A DNA stretch of 16,679 nucleotides from Helicostylum pulchrum (GCA_025677825.1 JAIXMO010000127.1:1-16679), one strand, 5' to 3'; counted from the stretch's first letter, positions 1-9,789 are shown. Program-made: numbers and translations. Notes: generated from the letters alone by a model not told the origin.

Positions 1-738
1 ATTTAATAATTTATTAGCAGCACCTACATACACATATAAATATTAATATACAGTTACGTTTTTTTTTTTTTTCTACCAACCAATTGAACCACCAGCTGAA
101 ATTGAACAAAATTCAAATAAACCTTCGAATACAGGACAATCTTCACCGACATTGACTAATATGTATAAAAATTTAATCACTAGAAATAGAATAATAATTA
201 TCAAGATACTTTACATCGTGCAATGCCTTGTTCTAAACCACCGTGTTGCATAGCAAGAAGTTCCAAGTTATCAGGCGTTACGTTTTGTAAAAAATTGACA
301 TATTCATCCGAGTGAAAACGAGTCATTTGATATGCAGTACACCTTGTAGGTTTCTACAAAAAAAAAGAAAAAAGAAAAGAGAGGTGAGATTCCATTCAAT
401 TTTTATTTTTAAAAAAAGTTAATCTTTACCACAATATCGAGTTTCTTGTAAAGTCCATAATTGACAACCATATTATGAACCATATGCATACGCTTCGGTT
501 TCATATAATGACCTGAAATAAAATGTTATTCATTGTGTTAAATGTATAAATATACTTTTGACTCTTTTTACCTGGTCCATAATTGAAATTTCCAACATCG
601 TCTATTTAAAAAAAAAGGGCGTGAGTTACTTTATTAAAGACTATAAAAAAAAAAAAGAAAAAAAAAAGACACTTTACGGTCATAAAAATAAGATACTCTT
701 CTCTTTGCACAGTTTGCTAAACTATAAGAATTAGACAT
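1..738 (-). CDS. Class I histone deacetylase, N-terminal part (runs off left edge)
   Basis: Zn-dependent lysine deacetylase of the RPD3/HOS2 class, a nuclear chromatin corepressor subunit. I read six exons on the minus strand: 738-678, 601-572, 512-430, 353-215, 155-81 and 23-1, joined in frame as 137 codons. The start ATG (738-736) leads quickly into [18 protein letters not shown], then [50 protein letters not shown] and SAGGSIGAANK, the expected order of blocks in class I HDACs. The metal-binding and catalytic His/Asp residues lie further on, outside the window. The DVGNF and GLFEFC wording leans to the HOS2/HDAC3 branch, but this cannot be settled here. Four introns start with a GTAA donor or close to it; the fifth, after exon 155-81, starts GTTGGT. 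No frame break is needed. Confidence 0.93.
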
Positions 739-1466
739 TTGAATACTTGTTTAAAACTCTTGATAAAAAAAGAAAAGGGCAAAAAAAAAAAAGTTATATG
801 GAAAGCGAAAATTTACTACCCCGTTATTTTGCCTTCGCGAATGAAATGCTTTTCATTCACTGGATTTAAGCTCCCGTCCAAAGCAGTCATGCCGGTCTGA
901 GCGCAAGGCTCAGGGATACACGTAGACCTTTCATTATACAACTTCAATTATATTTTTTTTGCGTGCTTGGCACAATCGTTTTAAATCATAATCAGTATCA
1001 TAAAGAGTTTCGTTTTTTTTTTTTTTTTTTTTGTATATGCCAACTTGATCGCAAAAAAAAAAGGTATTGATTCGGCGTTTGAACAGTATTCTCAGTAGAA
1101 TGTCCTGTTGGGTTTGAGTGTGTTTAATTGGAACAGTAGTTTGGCAGTAGAAAGTTAGAAGGTCGCATACCAGTATGTTCTCTATATGAGTCGTCTGTGC
1201 GCGTGTTGAGTTTTATACAACAGAAAAAGAGAAAATATTTTTCAATGTTACATGCATTAGGTAAGAATTATAAAAAAAAAATCAGTTTCTTATAAAGTAT
1301 GACAGGATCTTCTCTTCTGGACAATGTACATTAGGATTTATTTTTATTTGTATCTGCGTTAACTAGAAAATCGATTTAATAACCAACAAGTATATCACAA
1401 AACTTGAATCTCTCTTTTTTTTTTTGCATACGTAAGGTTTGACAGAAAATACACTAAATATAAGTA
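739..1466. other. Intergenic region upstream of the HDAC gene
   Basis: No convincing gene. It holds a T20 run (1013-1032) and several A-rich tracts. The less AT-rich patch at 830-930 can fold (listed separately). A 50-codon open stretch on the minus strand (1212-1063) has no start, splice context or recognisable motif. The HDAC promoter should lie just above 738; no clear TATA box was identified. Confidence 0.6.
839..928. other. Candidate structured element with two hairpins
   Basis: GAATGAAA (839-846) pairs perfectly with TTTCATTC (851-858) around a TGCT loop. GGTCT (894-898) can pair with AGACC (924-928), enclosing a GAGC/GCTC stem (899-902 with 908-911). The patch is visibly richer in G and C than its surroundings. 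It has no tRNA B box and does not match the conserved parts of U1, U2, U4, U5, U6, U3 or 5S RNA that I know. It could be a small nucleolar RNA, a promoter element or chance; strand is unknown. Confidence 0.25.
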
Positions 1467-1709
1467 TTATAAAGTAAAATTTAATAATACTAGAATTAAA
1501 GCAAGTAGCAGGACATTTGTGCCTCGAATACGATCATACATTTCTGCTGCATAAGAAGCATTCAATTCATTAGCATCGCGCCCTAAAAGCAATTCCGAGT
1601 CTTCAATTGTTTCTAACGGACACGTATCTTCTGGTATAATAAACATAGTTTCGATTTGAAGTTCTTTTATACGGTAACAGATAGAGCGACTAATATATGT
1701 CATTTTCAT
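1467..1709 (-). CDS. Small ORF with C-terminal hydrophobic segment, unknown function
   Basis: An 80-codon open frame, unspliced, starting at the ATG at 1709-1707 (a second ATG follows two codons later). The middle is acidic and polar (PEDTCPLETIEDSELLLG, then NELNASYAAEMYD) and the last about 16 residues are strongly hydrophobic (NVLLLALILVLLNFTL), as in a tail-anchored membrane protein or the terminal exon of a GPI-anchored precursor. TATAAA lies immediately before the ATG, which is too close to serve as its promoter. I do not recognise a family. It lies between the HDAC promoter and the Fanzor-like relic, so it may be a fragment rather than a gene. Confidence 0.3.
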   Translation of the reverse strand: MKMTYISRSICYRIKELQIETMFIIPEDTCPLETIEDSELLLGRDANELNASYAAEMYDRIRGTNVLLLALILVLLNFTL

Positions 1710-2099
1710 TTTATATAAATTAAATTTTCAGTACCTTTATATATACATATGTAGTCTTCCGAAATCTCGGCGCAACATATACATATATAAAATAGCCGGT
1801 CTAAACATTTTAATCCTATGATTAAACGTATTTTATTTATGGACTGCAAAACCCTTTAAATTTCTGACGCCAATGTATATTTAGCGGTTTCATTTAGATC
1901 ACTAGGAGGTTTATATCATACACATTACGTTAGATTTTTTTTTTACAATTATGGTCAAGAAAATATCAATAAAAGCAGAACTAATGATCTCTTGTATTTA
2001 AATGATAAACCGCTCTCCATTTTAAGGTAGTCGCTAGAGACAGTTAGGGAAAAGAAAATTAATACGTTTGTAAGAACGCATGTATTTTCGGTTTCATAC

Positions 2100-2650
2100 C
2101 TCTAGAACCACAGCACGGTTACTCATCTTCTCTTTCAGTTTGAAGGCCGATTTATTGAGATTAAATTCTTCCGTTACTGATTTTAGAAGAGCAGACAATA
2201 AGTTCCTGGATTTGATAGCCTGTTTTTTTATCACCGAAATACAAGCTGGATTTTTACAATGAATAGTACCTTTTATAACCTTCTAAAACCTTTGACACCG
2301 GTACCTCTATCTCCGATAAACATCAATATATTTTTCTTCTTTTTATCAGCTGTATCTATAAAGCAATATTATTAACTAATACAATTATAACACTAACGTT
2401 AGAGTTAAGGAACCATTATCGGAAGAATAGACATATTTTCTTCTTTCTTTAGTACATTTTACTATGAGTAAATCTGTGTTTCTGAATTTCTGTATATATC
2501 ATGTTGCGTTTACTAGCTTCTTACAATTGTAATAACCCCTTAATTAATTTGAAAGTACATGTCTCTTCTACAAAGGTAAGAGTAGCATTTCGCTCCGTGA
2601 AATCAGGGATATTATGGTTAGTATAGTCTTGATGTAACAAATAAAAAAAA
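2100..2650 (-). pseudogene. Fanzor/TnpB-like relic, C-terminal RuvC and zinc-ribbon region
   Basis: Two exon-like blocks are seen on the minus strand. Block 1 (about 2650-2525) is open (PDFTERNATLTFVEETC and onward) and ends at a GTAAGA donor. Block 2 begins after a TATAG acceptor at 2355 and reads NILMFIGDRGTGVKGFRR, then shifts frame into VIKGTIHCKNPACISV and KSRNLLSALLKSV, ending at a GTATGA donor (2099). The order GDRGTG, C-x4-C, then (K/N)SR(D)xxSA resembles the RuvC-II region, second zinc-ribbon pair and RuvC-III motif of Fanzor proteins. The stretch that should hold the first Cys pair is missing, and the RuvC-III aspartate position is Asn (AAC, complement of 2202-2204). The block is clearly different from the intact-motif Fanzor at 9856. 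Family assignment rests on motif recall and is moderate. Confidence 0.42.
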
Positions 2651-3233
2651 AAAAATACCCTGTATTGAGTTTAAAAAAAGATCCGCCAATAACTGCATGA
2701 ATAAAGGCACCAAAAATATTTTTTATAAGTAGACAAATCTATAAAGTATTGGACACGTAAAATATGAAAAAGTACGAGATTTGGTTTTTTAAAGATGCTG
2801 AATAATAAAAGCTTTTTATAGGTTTACTTTATACTTGTGTATTCGAATACATACATCCGGTGAACAAAATTGTCAAAAAAAACGCCCAAAAAATCGGGGT
2901 GTTAAATATTTGCGGGGCAAAAAAAGTCCATCTGCTGGAAGTTTTTTTTTATATTTATGCACTTTTTAAAGGAATTCATATTTATTTTTTTCCAGCTTTT
3001 TAATATTTTCGTTCTCTCTATCTTCGTACAAAAGGATACGATTCTTGCTAAAGTAACTGCGGGGGAAAAGCTAGCACAAGGCCATGAGATCCGCCAAATT
3101 ACTATGGGACTCCACTTATTCAGGTATCCTCAAAAATATGCTGCTGTACATAATAAGATAAATTAGGAATGATTCTCTGTCATTTGTACGTGAATATATA
3201 GATGTAAATTCATTTTAAGAAGAGGAAGAATTT
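2651..3233. other. Gene-poor stretch with one exon-like block
   Basis: 2996-3123 (+) is open in one frame (VQKDTILAKVTAGEKLAQGH, then EIRQITMGLHLF), preceded by a TTTTTTCCAG acceptor and followed by a GTATCC donor. No partner exons or family were recognised, so it is most likely a fragment. The rest (2651-2995 and 3124-3233) is A/T rich with many stops in all frames. Confidence 0.3.
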
Positions 3234-4256
3234 TCAATCATGTTCAGGTGAATCAAATGGACCTAGATTATCCATTCCTTTCTTATGTTCATTTTCTGTT
3301 AATTTAATGATACTGGGATTAATAACTTCTGATAACAATCTAGGTGTTTCATCAGAATTTTATCTGTATATCTTCATGTTTTCTTTGTGAGAAACTTGTA
3401 ATCGAAAAACACCATTTGCGTTGTACTTAAAACGGCTGTCAATAAAAGAACCCTTTTTTTTTCAGTTGCTTAATCATTTACATAAGCTCTTCTTCTGCTT
3501 TAAAGAACGGGGAATTCTTGGTACACGCTCTATTTAACTACACGTTCAGAAAAAAAAAAAGTACGGCGTATTACTTTTTTCACGTACCTTTATTAAGTGC
3601 CGAAAAAAATAGCAGTATCACATTCGGACGAAACACATTTAAGCGTTTGTGACTAGAGCTCTTTTACATGTGGCGGTTGCTTTAAGAATAACAGTATCAT
3701 TTTATACGGATAGATAAAAGAAATACTTTTAGATTGATAAAATACAGCAAATCAAAATATACACGAACTAAAAAAAAATGACAATATTACATATAAGAGG
3801 CTGTTTATTAAGGTTTACCTGTATACTGTATTTATGGATTGAGATATCCGTTTCAGCGTTTAACAAGAAAATCTTCCGTCTAACGTTAAAGTCCTATTAT
3901 AACTTTAAATATTTGTATTTGTTTAAAAAAGTGCATAAAAATTACTTGCTGTTCTTCATCTTCGTTCTTATCTCGTTGTTGAAAAGATGCTTTACGCTTT
4001 AAATCTGCCAGTGGATACTGATAAAAAGTTAGAAATAAATGAAAACGTAAGTTATAAAATACTTACATTTTTGCTTTTAAGTTTGGAGACAATTCATGTT
4101 TAAAGTAATAAGAGCACTGAAAAAAAAACCAAAAGAGCAAACACTTGAAACGAAGGTTTATATTTCCTGGTACACGAAAAAAAAGTTTAGCCGAAAAGAG
4201 AACTTTAAGTCTTTTAGTCTGTTACTTTTGATTTACCTTTACAGATGGCCAGTGCT
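3234..4256 (-). CDS. Unrecognised multi-exon gene, with frame breaks
   Basis: Six minus-strand exons have good splice sites: about 4256-4237 (HWPSVK), 4116-4067 (CSYYFKHELSPNLKAK), 4017-3946 (YPLADLKRKASFQQRDKNED, 24 codons), 3893-3819 (DFNVRRKIFLLNAETDISIH, 25 codons), 3652-3588 (TLKCVSSECDTAIF) and 3529-3482 (RVPRIPRSLKQKKSL). Two of these are exact multiples of three. One base is missing at 4068-4072 (A run on the coding strand), and the 7-base run at 3603-3609 is one too long or two too short. The C-terminus is unclear: one frame stops at 3374, another stays open with one UAA and ends at 3234 (PSIIKLTENEHKKGMDNLGP near the end). First exons between 4257 and 4504 were not found. I do not recognise the protein. 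It is basic and hydrophilic, lying tail-to-head behind the zinc-finger gene. Confidence 0.4.
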
Positions 4257-4504
4257 CTAAGAAGAACCTTATCAGTAAGAGTGTAAAAAAGAAAAAACAC
4301 GAAAAGACAGACGTTTTAGATGTGATAAAAAAGGATGATAAAATACATTTTTTATCCTAATTTAGAGAATGCATTTTTGCGTAACTAAAAAAAAGGGGGT
4401 CGATATATTTTATACATGTTTGTTGTGGTACATTTTTATACTATCATAAAAAAGAAAGAAAAAAAAACTACTTGAAAAAAGATGTGCTGCATGGGGGGTA
4501 TATA

Positions 4505-6494
4505 TTATATAAATGAGTTATCTCCTCTATCCATAATATTAAAAACAGCCGCTTGAGCCGATAATCCCCAATCTGAATAAACTTCTTCTCGTACAACATC
4601 AAGGTCATCTGGATGTGTTACATTTGACATTACAACAGGAAGTGGGGGAGGTGGAGTATGAGTATCAACTTTTAACTGATGACTTCTTTCATGTTTGCGT
4701 AACGATCGAAGATGATAATAGGCTTTACCACATGCTTTACCACAGTCTATAAAATTACAAATGTATGGTCTAATATTTGAATGGATTTTTGCATGTGTTG
4801 TTAAAGAATCAGGTCTTGAAAATCTCTTTCCACAATCTTTTTTTTTTACAAAAAGAAAAAGAGTTAATAATAATAATCCCCTTTATATATTTTATTCATT
4901 TTTACCTGGCTCTAAACATTCAAATGGCCTTTCACCTGTATGAGTACGAAGATGGTTGTGCATTTTATGCCTCTTTGTAAAAGGCTTTTGTTTACGTACA
5001 CAATCTTTCCAACAACAATAATAATTCGCCTAATAAAAAAACAACTTTTTTTTTTAATTCTCCTTTTTTTTTTTGTGTTGCACTAAGTTTTTTAATACCT
5101 TTCCACTACCAATATGATCTGTCTTGACATGATTAATCAAATCATCAAGTGAATTTAACTCGAGTATACAATTATCCCATTTACAGGTCTGCGGATCGTC
5201 TTCTTCTTCTTCATCTTCTTCCATTTCTGTATCAGTATGTGAGGCAGATCTAACTTTGTTTGTACAAGTTTTTTGAAACATTGGAGTTTTTACAGTAGTA
5301 GAATTATTTGATGCACCGCCTTCATCTGGTGTCACTAAGAAGAGATGGTTTGAATAAAATGAAAAACTATTACTTTCTCCCCCCTTAATATTATTATTAT
5401 TTGCACCCCCCCCCCCTTCATTTCTCTCTGTATAAATAAATACACGTAATGATTTGTTTTTTTTAAAAAAAAAATACCTTCATTTAGTTTACCACTTGAA
5501 GAATTTTGTGTTACTGAATCTTCCTTTTCCTTTTCAAGTTCCTTTACTCTTTCCAACAATTGTTCATGAGTCCATAATTCCAACTTTGTTGAAAGTGGTT
5601 CAAAATTAGTAGAGATATCAGGGATAGGTGGAGGTGAAGAAGAAGTGGCGTAAATGTCTAGTTTTCCTAAAGACCTGTGACGTTTAGCTTTTAAGGAAGA
5701 TTTGCGAGATTTGGTAACTGGTTGTGAGACATTAACATTAAGCTCAGACTTGGTTTCGATCACAGGTTCTTTTCCTTTATTTATCATGTTTGTAGCATAA
5801 GGAGTTGATACAGTATGTCTTCTAGGTAATGGACGTCTACCCTTTCTATCGATATAAGGTTGACCTGCATGATGAGGATGATGATGCTGATGAAGATGAT
5901 GAGGTAGTATCATATCATCTGTGCCATTGTACATGATACCCTGATTATTATTATTATAGTTCATACCAATGTTTGTTGGTACCATAGGAGCTTCGGCATA
6001 AACATGGTTTTCCATCATTAGCTGATGATAAGGCGTAGTCGAAGGTGTTACAAACGTATCCTAATAAAAAAAAATACCAGTTTTTTTAATACTGTTATAA
6101 ATTATTTTTTAATTTGTTTTTTACCATAGGTTGTGTAGGACTCATAAGATGAGTAGAAGTTGGAGACATGATCATAGCTGAAGAGTTAACAGAATTAGTA
6201 GAAGGAGAATAGATCGTAGTACTTGTAAACATACTGTCCATAGTAGTTGGAGTGAAATAATCGTCAATTTCCATAGAGTTAAAATTGTTCATGATATTTG
6301 TTGTTGTGATATCCAACATTGGTACAAAATTTGTTTGTTGTTGCGAATAAGGTGGAGGAGTGTACATGACCGAAGATGGATTGTGACTTTTGACCACGGG
6401 AGTAGTGGTAATATGAGGTTGTTGATTTGCATAATGTATATAATTTGTGTTTGTGTTGGTGGGATAATAATCGTTTATCATGGTTGGCGTAGAC

Positions 6495-6525
<31 letters not shown>

Positions 6526-6700
6526 TTTAATTAATTTTATATGTTTATTTTATAACGTGTAAATATTTTAAACAACTTACAAATGGAATTTCTGTTGAAT
6601 ACAGTGCCACGGGTAGCATACCTGCTGTCATGGTTACAAACGAGGCATTCTCGCTGTCATCGTTGTTACTAGTAACAGATGTAAAATTACTGTTCTCCAT
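4505..6700 (-). CDS. C2H2 zinc-finger transcription factor (GLI/ZAP1-like finger array)
   Basis: Intact 587-residue nuclear DNA-binding protein in six exons: 6700-6581, 6493-6125, 6060-5478, 5334-5099, 5029-4906 and 4836-4505 (stop UAA). Residues 41-250 are low-complexity, rich in N, T, S, Q, P and H (including a His cluster near residue 195), typical of an activation or disordered region. RKGRRPLPRR and KSRKSSLKAKRHRS are basic and could be nuclear localisation signals. A short acidic run (EMEEDEEEEDD) precedes the fingers. Fingers: 408-431 (C-x4-C-x12-H-x4-H), 441-466 (C-x4-C-x15-H-x3-H), 474-496 (C-x4-C-x12-H-x3-H, after an HTGERPFEC linker) and 504-530 (C-x4-C-x16-H-x3-H). The C-x4-C spacing and the mixed finger lengths recall GLI, ZIC and Zap1 factors; the target is unknown. 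The (AC)12 and C11 repeats lie in introns 1 and 3. Confidence 0.92.
5406..5416. repeat. C11 homopolymer
   Basis: Eleven C in a row inside intron 3 of the zinc-finger gene (G11 on the transcript). Outside coding sequence. Confidence 0.9.
6501..6524. repeat. (AC)12 microsatellite
   Basis: Twelve AC units in intron 1 of the zinc-finger gene, reading (GT)12 on the transcript, directly beside the acceptor of exon 2 (6493). Confidence 0.97.
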
Positions 6701-6726
6701 AATATTCTTTCGGCTTTTTCCTTAAA

Positions 6727-6757
6727 GTGTGTGTGTATGTATATATATATTGACAGG

Positions 6758-6789
<32 letters not shown>
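6727..6789. repeat. GT/TA repeat and T-rich tract in the zinc-finger gene leader
   Basis: A short (GT)n and (TA)n run at 6727-6750 is followed by T12-C-T19 (6758-6789), all upstream of the ATG at 6700. On the coding strand this is a long poly-A tract in the leader or promoter. Poly(dA:dT) tracts disfavour nucleosomes, so a promoter role is plausible but not shown. Confidence 0.7.
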
Positions 6790-6791
<2 letters not shown>

Positions 6792-7167
6792 TTTATATTT
6801 TATAATTTGCTCTTTGTTTTTCTTTATATATGTGCTATATAATATATAAAAAAAGAGGTTTCTAATTTTCTATAAAAAACTTGTTTAGATCAAAAAAGAG
6901 AAAGATTTTCAATTTGCAGCCTTACGTTTTTTTTAAGATGATTGATATTTCATAAAATTGGGAGGCAATATTAAAATGAGGCAGTAAAAAAAAAAAAAAA
7001 ATAAAGGGAGGGCAAAAAGAGAAAGTTATAAAGAAAAAAAGAAAAAAGAAAAGAAAACGAAAAAAAAAAAAAGGAAAAAATAACAATAATAAAGGATGAT
7101 GATACACAAAAAGATAAAAATATCAAAGAGGTTGTGCTCTAATTTGTGAGTGCTTGTTATACATCAT
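6790..7167. other. Intergenic region between zinc-finger and Maf genes
   Basis: About 380 bp of A/T-rich sequence with purine-rich blocks near 6970-7080. It holds the upstream region of the zinc-finger gene and the 3' end of the Maf gene, both on the minus strand. No gene or hairpin terminator stands out. Confidence 0.6.
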
Positions 7168-8071
7168 TTAAACACAGACTATTTTCACTAATTCTCTAAA
7201 TAGGTGATTCTTGGGTAATCCAACCTACACAAAAAAATGAATTAAAAAAGAATACGTGCAAGTAGTCTATTTGTAAGCCTTACCACGTTCCAGTAATCTC
7301 CTTCAATAGATTCAACAAACAATGCTGCTTCACCTTGAATTCCATAACCACCAGCTTTATCAAATGGTTCTCCTGAATCAACATCTTTTTTTGTATTAGA
7401 TAACTGTTTGATTAAAAAAAAAAAAAGTGGTGTAACATATTTTTTTATTCTCAACTTTACATGCATTCATGGTTTCAGTATCAAGTTTAGAAAATAAAAC
7501 ATTTGTTCTTTCAACAAATTGACATCTTTCAATCTTGCCTTGTTCTGTCTTGTAAATAATCTGTACTCCTGTTAATACATAATGTCTTTGTCCGCTTAAC
7601 TGTTGAAGCATTTCTATTGCATGATTTCTATCTCTTGGTTTTTCCAGGACACATTCATCTTTTACTACTACTGTATCCGCTCCAATAACTATATCGACAT
7701 TTGCAAGTGACGGATCTTGCTGCATATATATCTTCAGTATACTTATTTGATATACACTTTTTTTTTTTTTTTTTTACCTGACATCGATCAAATACTTCTT
7801 TTGCCTTCATATACGCAGTATCTGCTACATAATCCGCTCTAGTTTTATATGCTGCTGGGTCATTTTCATCGGGTTTTAAGGTAGTCACTACCGAGAACTT
7901 TAAACCCTATTTTTTTTTAAGAAAAACACGCGTGTCTCAATAACAATAACATATCAATACATTTTATTTACTTACCATCGACTCTAAAATTTCTCGTCTT
8001 CTAGGTGAAGCGGAAGCAAGAACAATCGATTTATTAGCTAATAACTTTAACACTGGTAAATCCAAAGGCAT
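7168..8071 (-). CDS. Maf/ASMTL-like nucleoside triphosphate pyrophosphatase
   Basis: House-cleaning enzyme that hydrolyses dTTP, UTP or modified nucleotides to the monophosphate plus pyrophosphate, limiting misincorporation; cytosolic in known members. Five exons: 8071-7976, 7906-7778, 7719-7456, 7403-7284 and 7224-7168, 221 residues, near the family's usual length of about 200. Motifs in order: [14 protein letters not shown] (residues 16-29, substrate-binding S-x-SPRR), LKF and [14 protein letters not shown], then [10 protein letters not shown] with the catalytic Asp, [24 protein letters not shown] and [25 protein letters not shown]. The exon 3 end is chosen as AAA before GTTGAG; the stronger-looking GTAAAG five bases earlier would give an immediate stop. 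With this choice the segment before GEPFDKAGG is about ten residues longer than usual. No frame break. Confidence 0.94.
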
Positions 8072-8079
8072 TTTCTTTC

Positions 8080-9465
8080 GGAAAAATAAAAAAAAGAAAG
8101 AAGATTTGATAAAAACGCAGAAAACTGTCTTTAAACCTCCCCCCAAAAAGAACCTCCTTATTTACCAAACAGTTAAGAAAAGTAAGGTGATTGGATGAAA
8201 TGAAAGATGACGTCAGTTTTAATTTCTTGGGGATTTTATGAGCTCCATCCTTACCTAGTTAAAGGGGCGCCAGGGCCGAACGGTGTTGAAACCGCGGCTG
8301 AAGAAACTTTTCTAAGTTTCGTCATTTATATCTTAACATTTCTTCAGATCCGTTAGTAACATCAAAGTCCATGTTCAAACACACTAATAAAAAGGCCTCA
8401 TATTAGTATGAATGTATATACAGCTACAACTTATATTACGTACCAATTTATTGGAATTATTGGGCACTGGACACTGGGGAAACAGTTGCAATGATCAAAT
8501 TCTCACGATATATTGCTCTAAGAGAGTAATATGATTAATTTGTTATAAATGTTCGGTTTTTTCTAGCTAGATATCTTACGTTAACTAATCTAAATTACTC
8601 TTTGTAACGGAAACCATGTACTAGGATTAAGGGACCATATCGGAATAAGAGTAGACGGCATTCTTGCGTAAATAGATAAATGAGCTGTGTTCGTACTAAA
8701 CCTTGGCATCAATAAAAACCTCTTGCCACCATTAAAAAACCTTTCGAGAGGAAAAAAAATTAAGGGGTACAAGAGGAAAAGATAACCAAAGAGTAGCACC
8801 AGCTTGAAAATATAGAGGCAGCAGTTGTTACCAAAGACCATAAAAGATTACTAACTAGCAAGAATTTTAGCAAGCCTTCAATAAAGGTAAGTAACCTATT
8901 GTAGGATTGATTTATTATGAATAAGGATAGATACTTTACCAAGAGGATATGTAGATTTATAACACCTAAGTAGGTATTCGCTTTTCTTTTCAGCAACGAT
9001 CTTGATTATCAGAACAGTGTATTTCTATAAAATAAGTAAAACTGAGTACCGTATATGAAAACTATTCTTTTCACTTATGAAATTTATACTTCCCTCTTTT
9101 TTCTCGGATAATGCAGATAAAAAAAAATAAAGAAAGAAAGAAAAAAGTTGGAAAAGAAATAGAAGGTATTTATAAGAACAATGAAAGTTTGATTTATAGT
9201 TTGAGATGTCCTGATATACGAGTTTTTTCTTTTCTTATTTCAATCCTTTTATGAAAAAGTAGATTCAAAACAATACGTTAAGCTACAAAAATGAGGATAT
9301 GTTGACACCCTCCATTCTATTGAAATACTTAGTGTTTGAAAGTATACTTAAGTACCGTAAAAAAGATCGAGAGTAGTTAACAACATAACATGTGTATACT
9401 TTCATTATACTTGAGTTTCGTCCATTTTGATTGGTGTAAGATGTCAATGAAACTTTATTCTAAAC
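8080..9465. other. Gene-poor region with degraded coding fragments
   Basis: A GC-richer patch at 8263-8300 contains CCGAACGG and CCGCGG and has no gene-like frame. 8716-8886 (+) reads as a broken exon (KKPFERKKN, then EEKITKE, then HQLENIEAAVVTKDHKRLLT) with three in-frame stops and a perfect GTAAGT donor at 8887. The minus strand of 8598-8735 is also open without recognisable motifs. A 10-bp inverted repeat lies at 9338-9347 and 9394-9403. The rest shows nothing I can support. Confidence 0.4.
8208..8215. promoter_or_regulatory. CRE-like octamer (TGACGTCA)
   Basis: A perfect palindromic TGACGTCA lies 137 bp upstream of the Maf start codon on its transcribed side. bZIP factors of the ATF/CREB class bind this sequence. 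It could drive the Maf gene. A site by itself is only suggestive. Confidence 0.45.
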
Positions 9466-9789
9466 TCAAAAATAATATTTATTAAAAAAAAGAGAAATCT
9501 CTCGACTTCTAAACCATGAAAAATAAAAATATTTAGCGCCTACTTTCACTATTTTCGAGTTTGGGTTGTTTCGATTGACGTAAAAGACGAATAGTTGAGT
9601 AATAGCATTTTTCAGTGATATATTCTTTTGGTTGAGCGCTAGAAGGAGTCTCTTCGCCCATTGCAGGTGTGAGTCCGCTGTTACTGATAAATATAGGTAC
9701 ATATTTCTTTGTTTATGCAGGAGGGGCATAAACGTATCTGTATTTTCTTTGTCTTTATAAATCTCTTTCTTTACGCCATCTGTCGACAC
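9466..9789 (-). CDS. Unknown 107-residue ORF divergent from the Fanzor gene
   Basis: An uninterrupted frame from an ATG at 9789 to a UGA at 9466, with no intron needed. It begins MSTDGVKKEIYKDKENTDTF, is basic and polar, and has a hydrophobic stretch NAITQLFVFYV near residue 65. It shares a 66-bp divergent spacer with the Fanzor start, so the two could be co-controlled, or this ORF could be a fragment of the transposon's left arm. I do not recognise a domain. Length alone in AT-rich DNA is weak evidence. Confidence 0.35.
   Translation of the reverse strand: MSTDGVKKEIYKDKENTDTFMPLLHKQRNMYLYLSVTADSHLQWAKRLLLALNQKNISLKNAITQLFVFYVNRNNPNSKIVKVGAKYFYFSWFRSREISLFFNKYYF

Noticed and set aside
79..180. 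Plus-strand open frame with coding-like composition after a T-rich tract
   Set aside because: It is the antisense of the HDAC exon encoding [15 protein letters not shown], which is conserved and correctly spliced on the minus strand.
1063..1212. 50-codon open stretch on the minus strand as a coding relic
   Set aside because: No start codon, splice context or family motif; such open stretches are common by chance.
3508..3524. TTGGTACACG-containing 17-mer matching, with one mismatch and inverted, the sequence near 16213-16229
   Set aside because: One near match of this length is expected by chance in AT-rich DNA of this size, and the left copy lies inside exon sequence of another gene.
5054..5335. 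Zinc-finger exon 4 as a separate 93-residue gene
   Set aside because: It starts and ends at splice sites and joins in frame with exons on both sides to complete the finger array.
6335..6562. Plus-strand frame crossing the (AC)12 repeat
   Set aside because: Antisense shadow of zinc-finger exon 2 and its intron.
9338..9403. 10-bp inverted repeat GAAAGTATAC / GTATACTTTC as a possible transposon terminus
   Set aside because: Both arms are on the same side of the element with a 46-bp spacer, and no matching copy was seen right of 16075.
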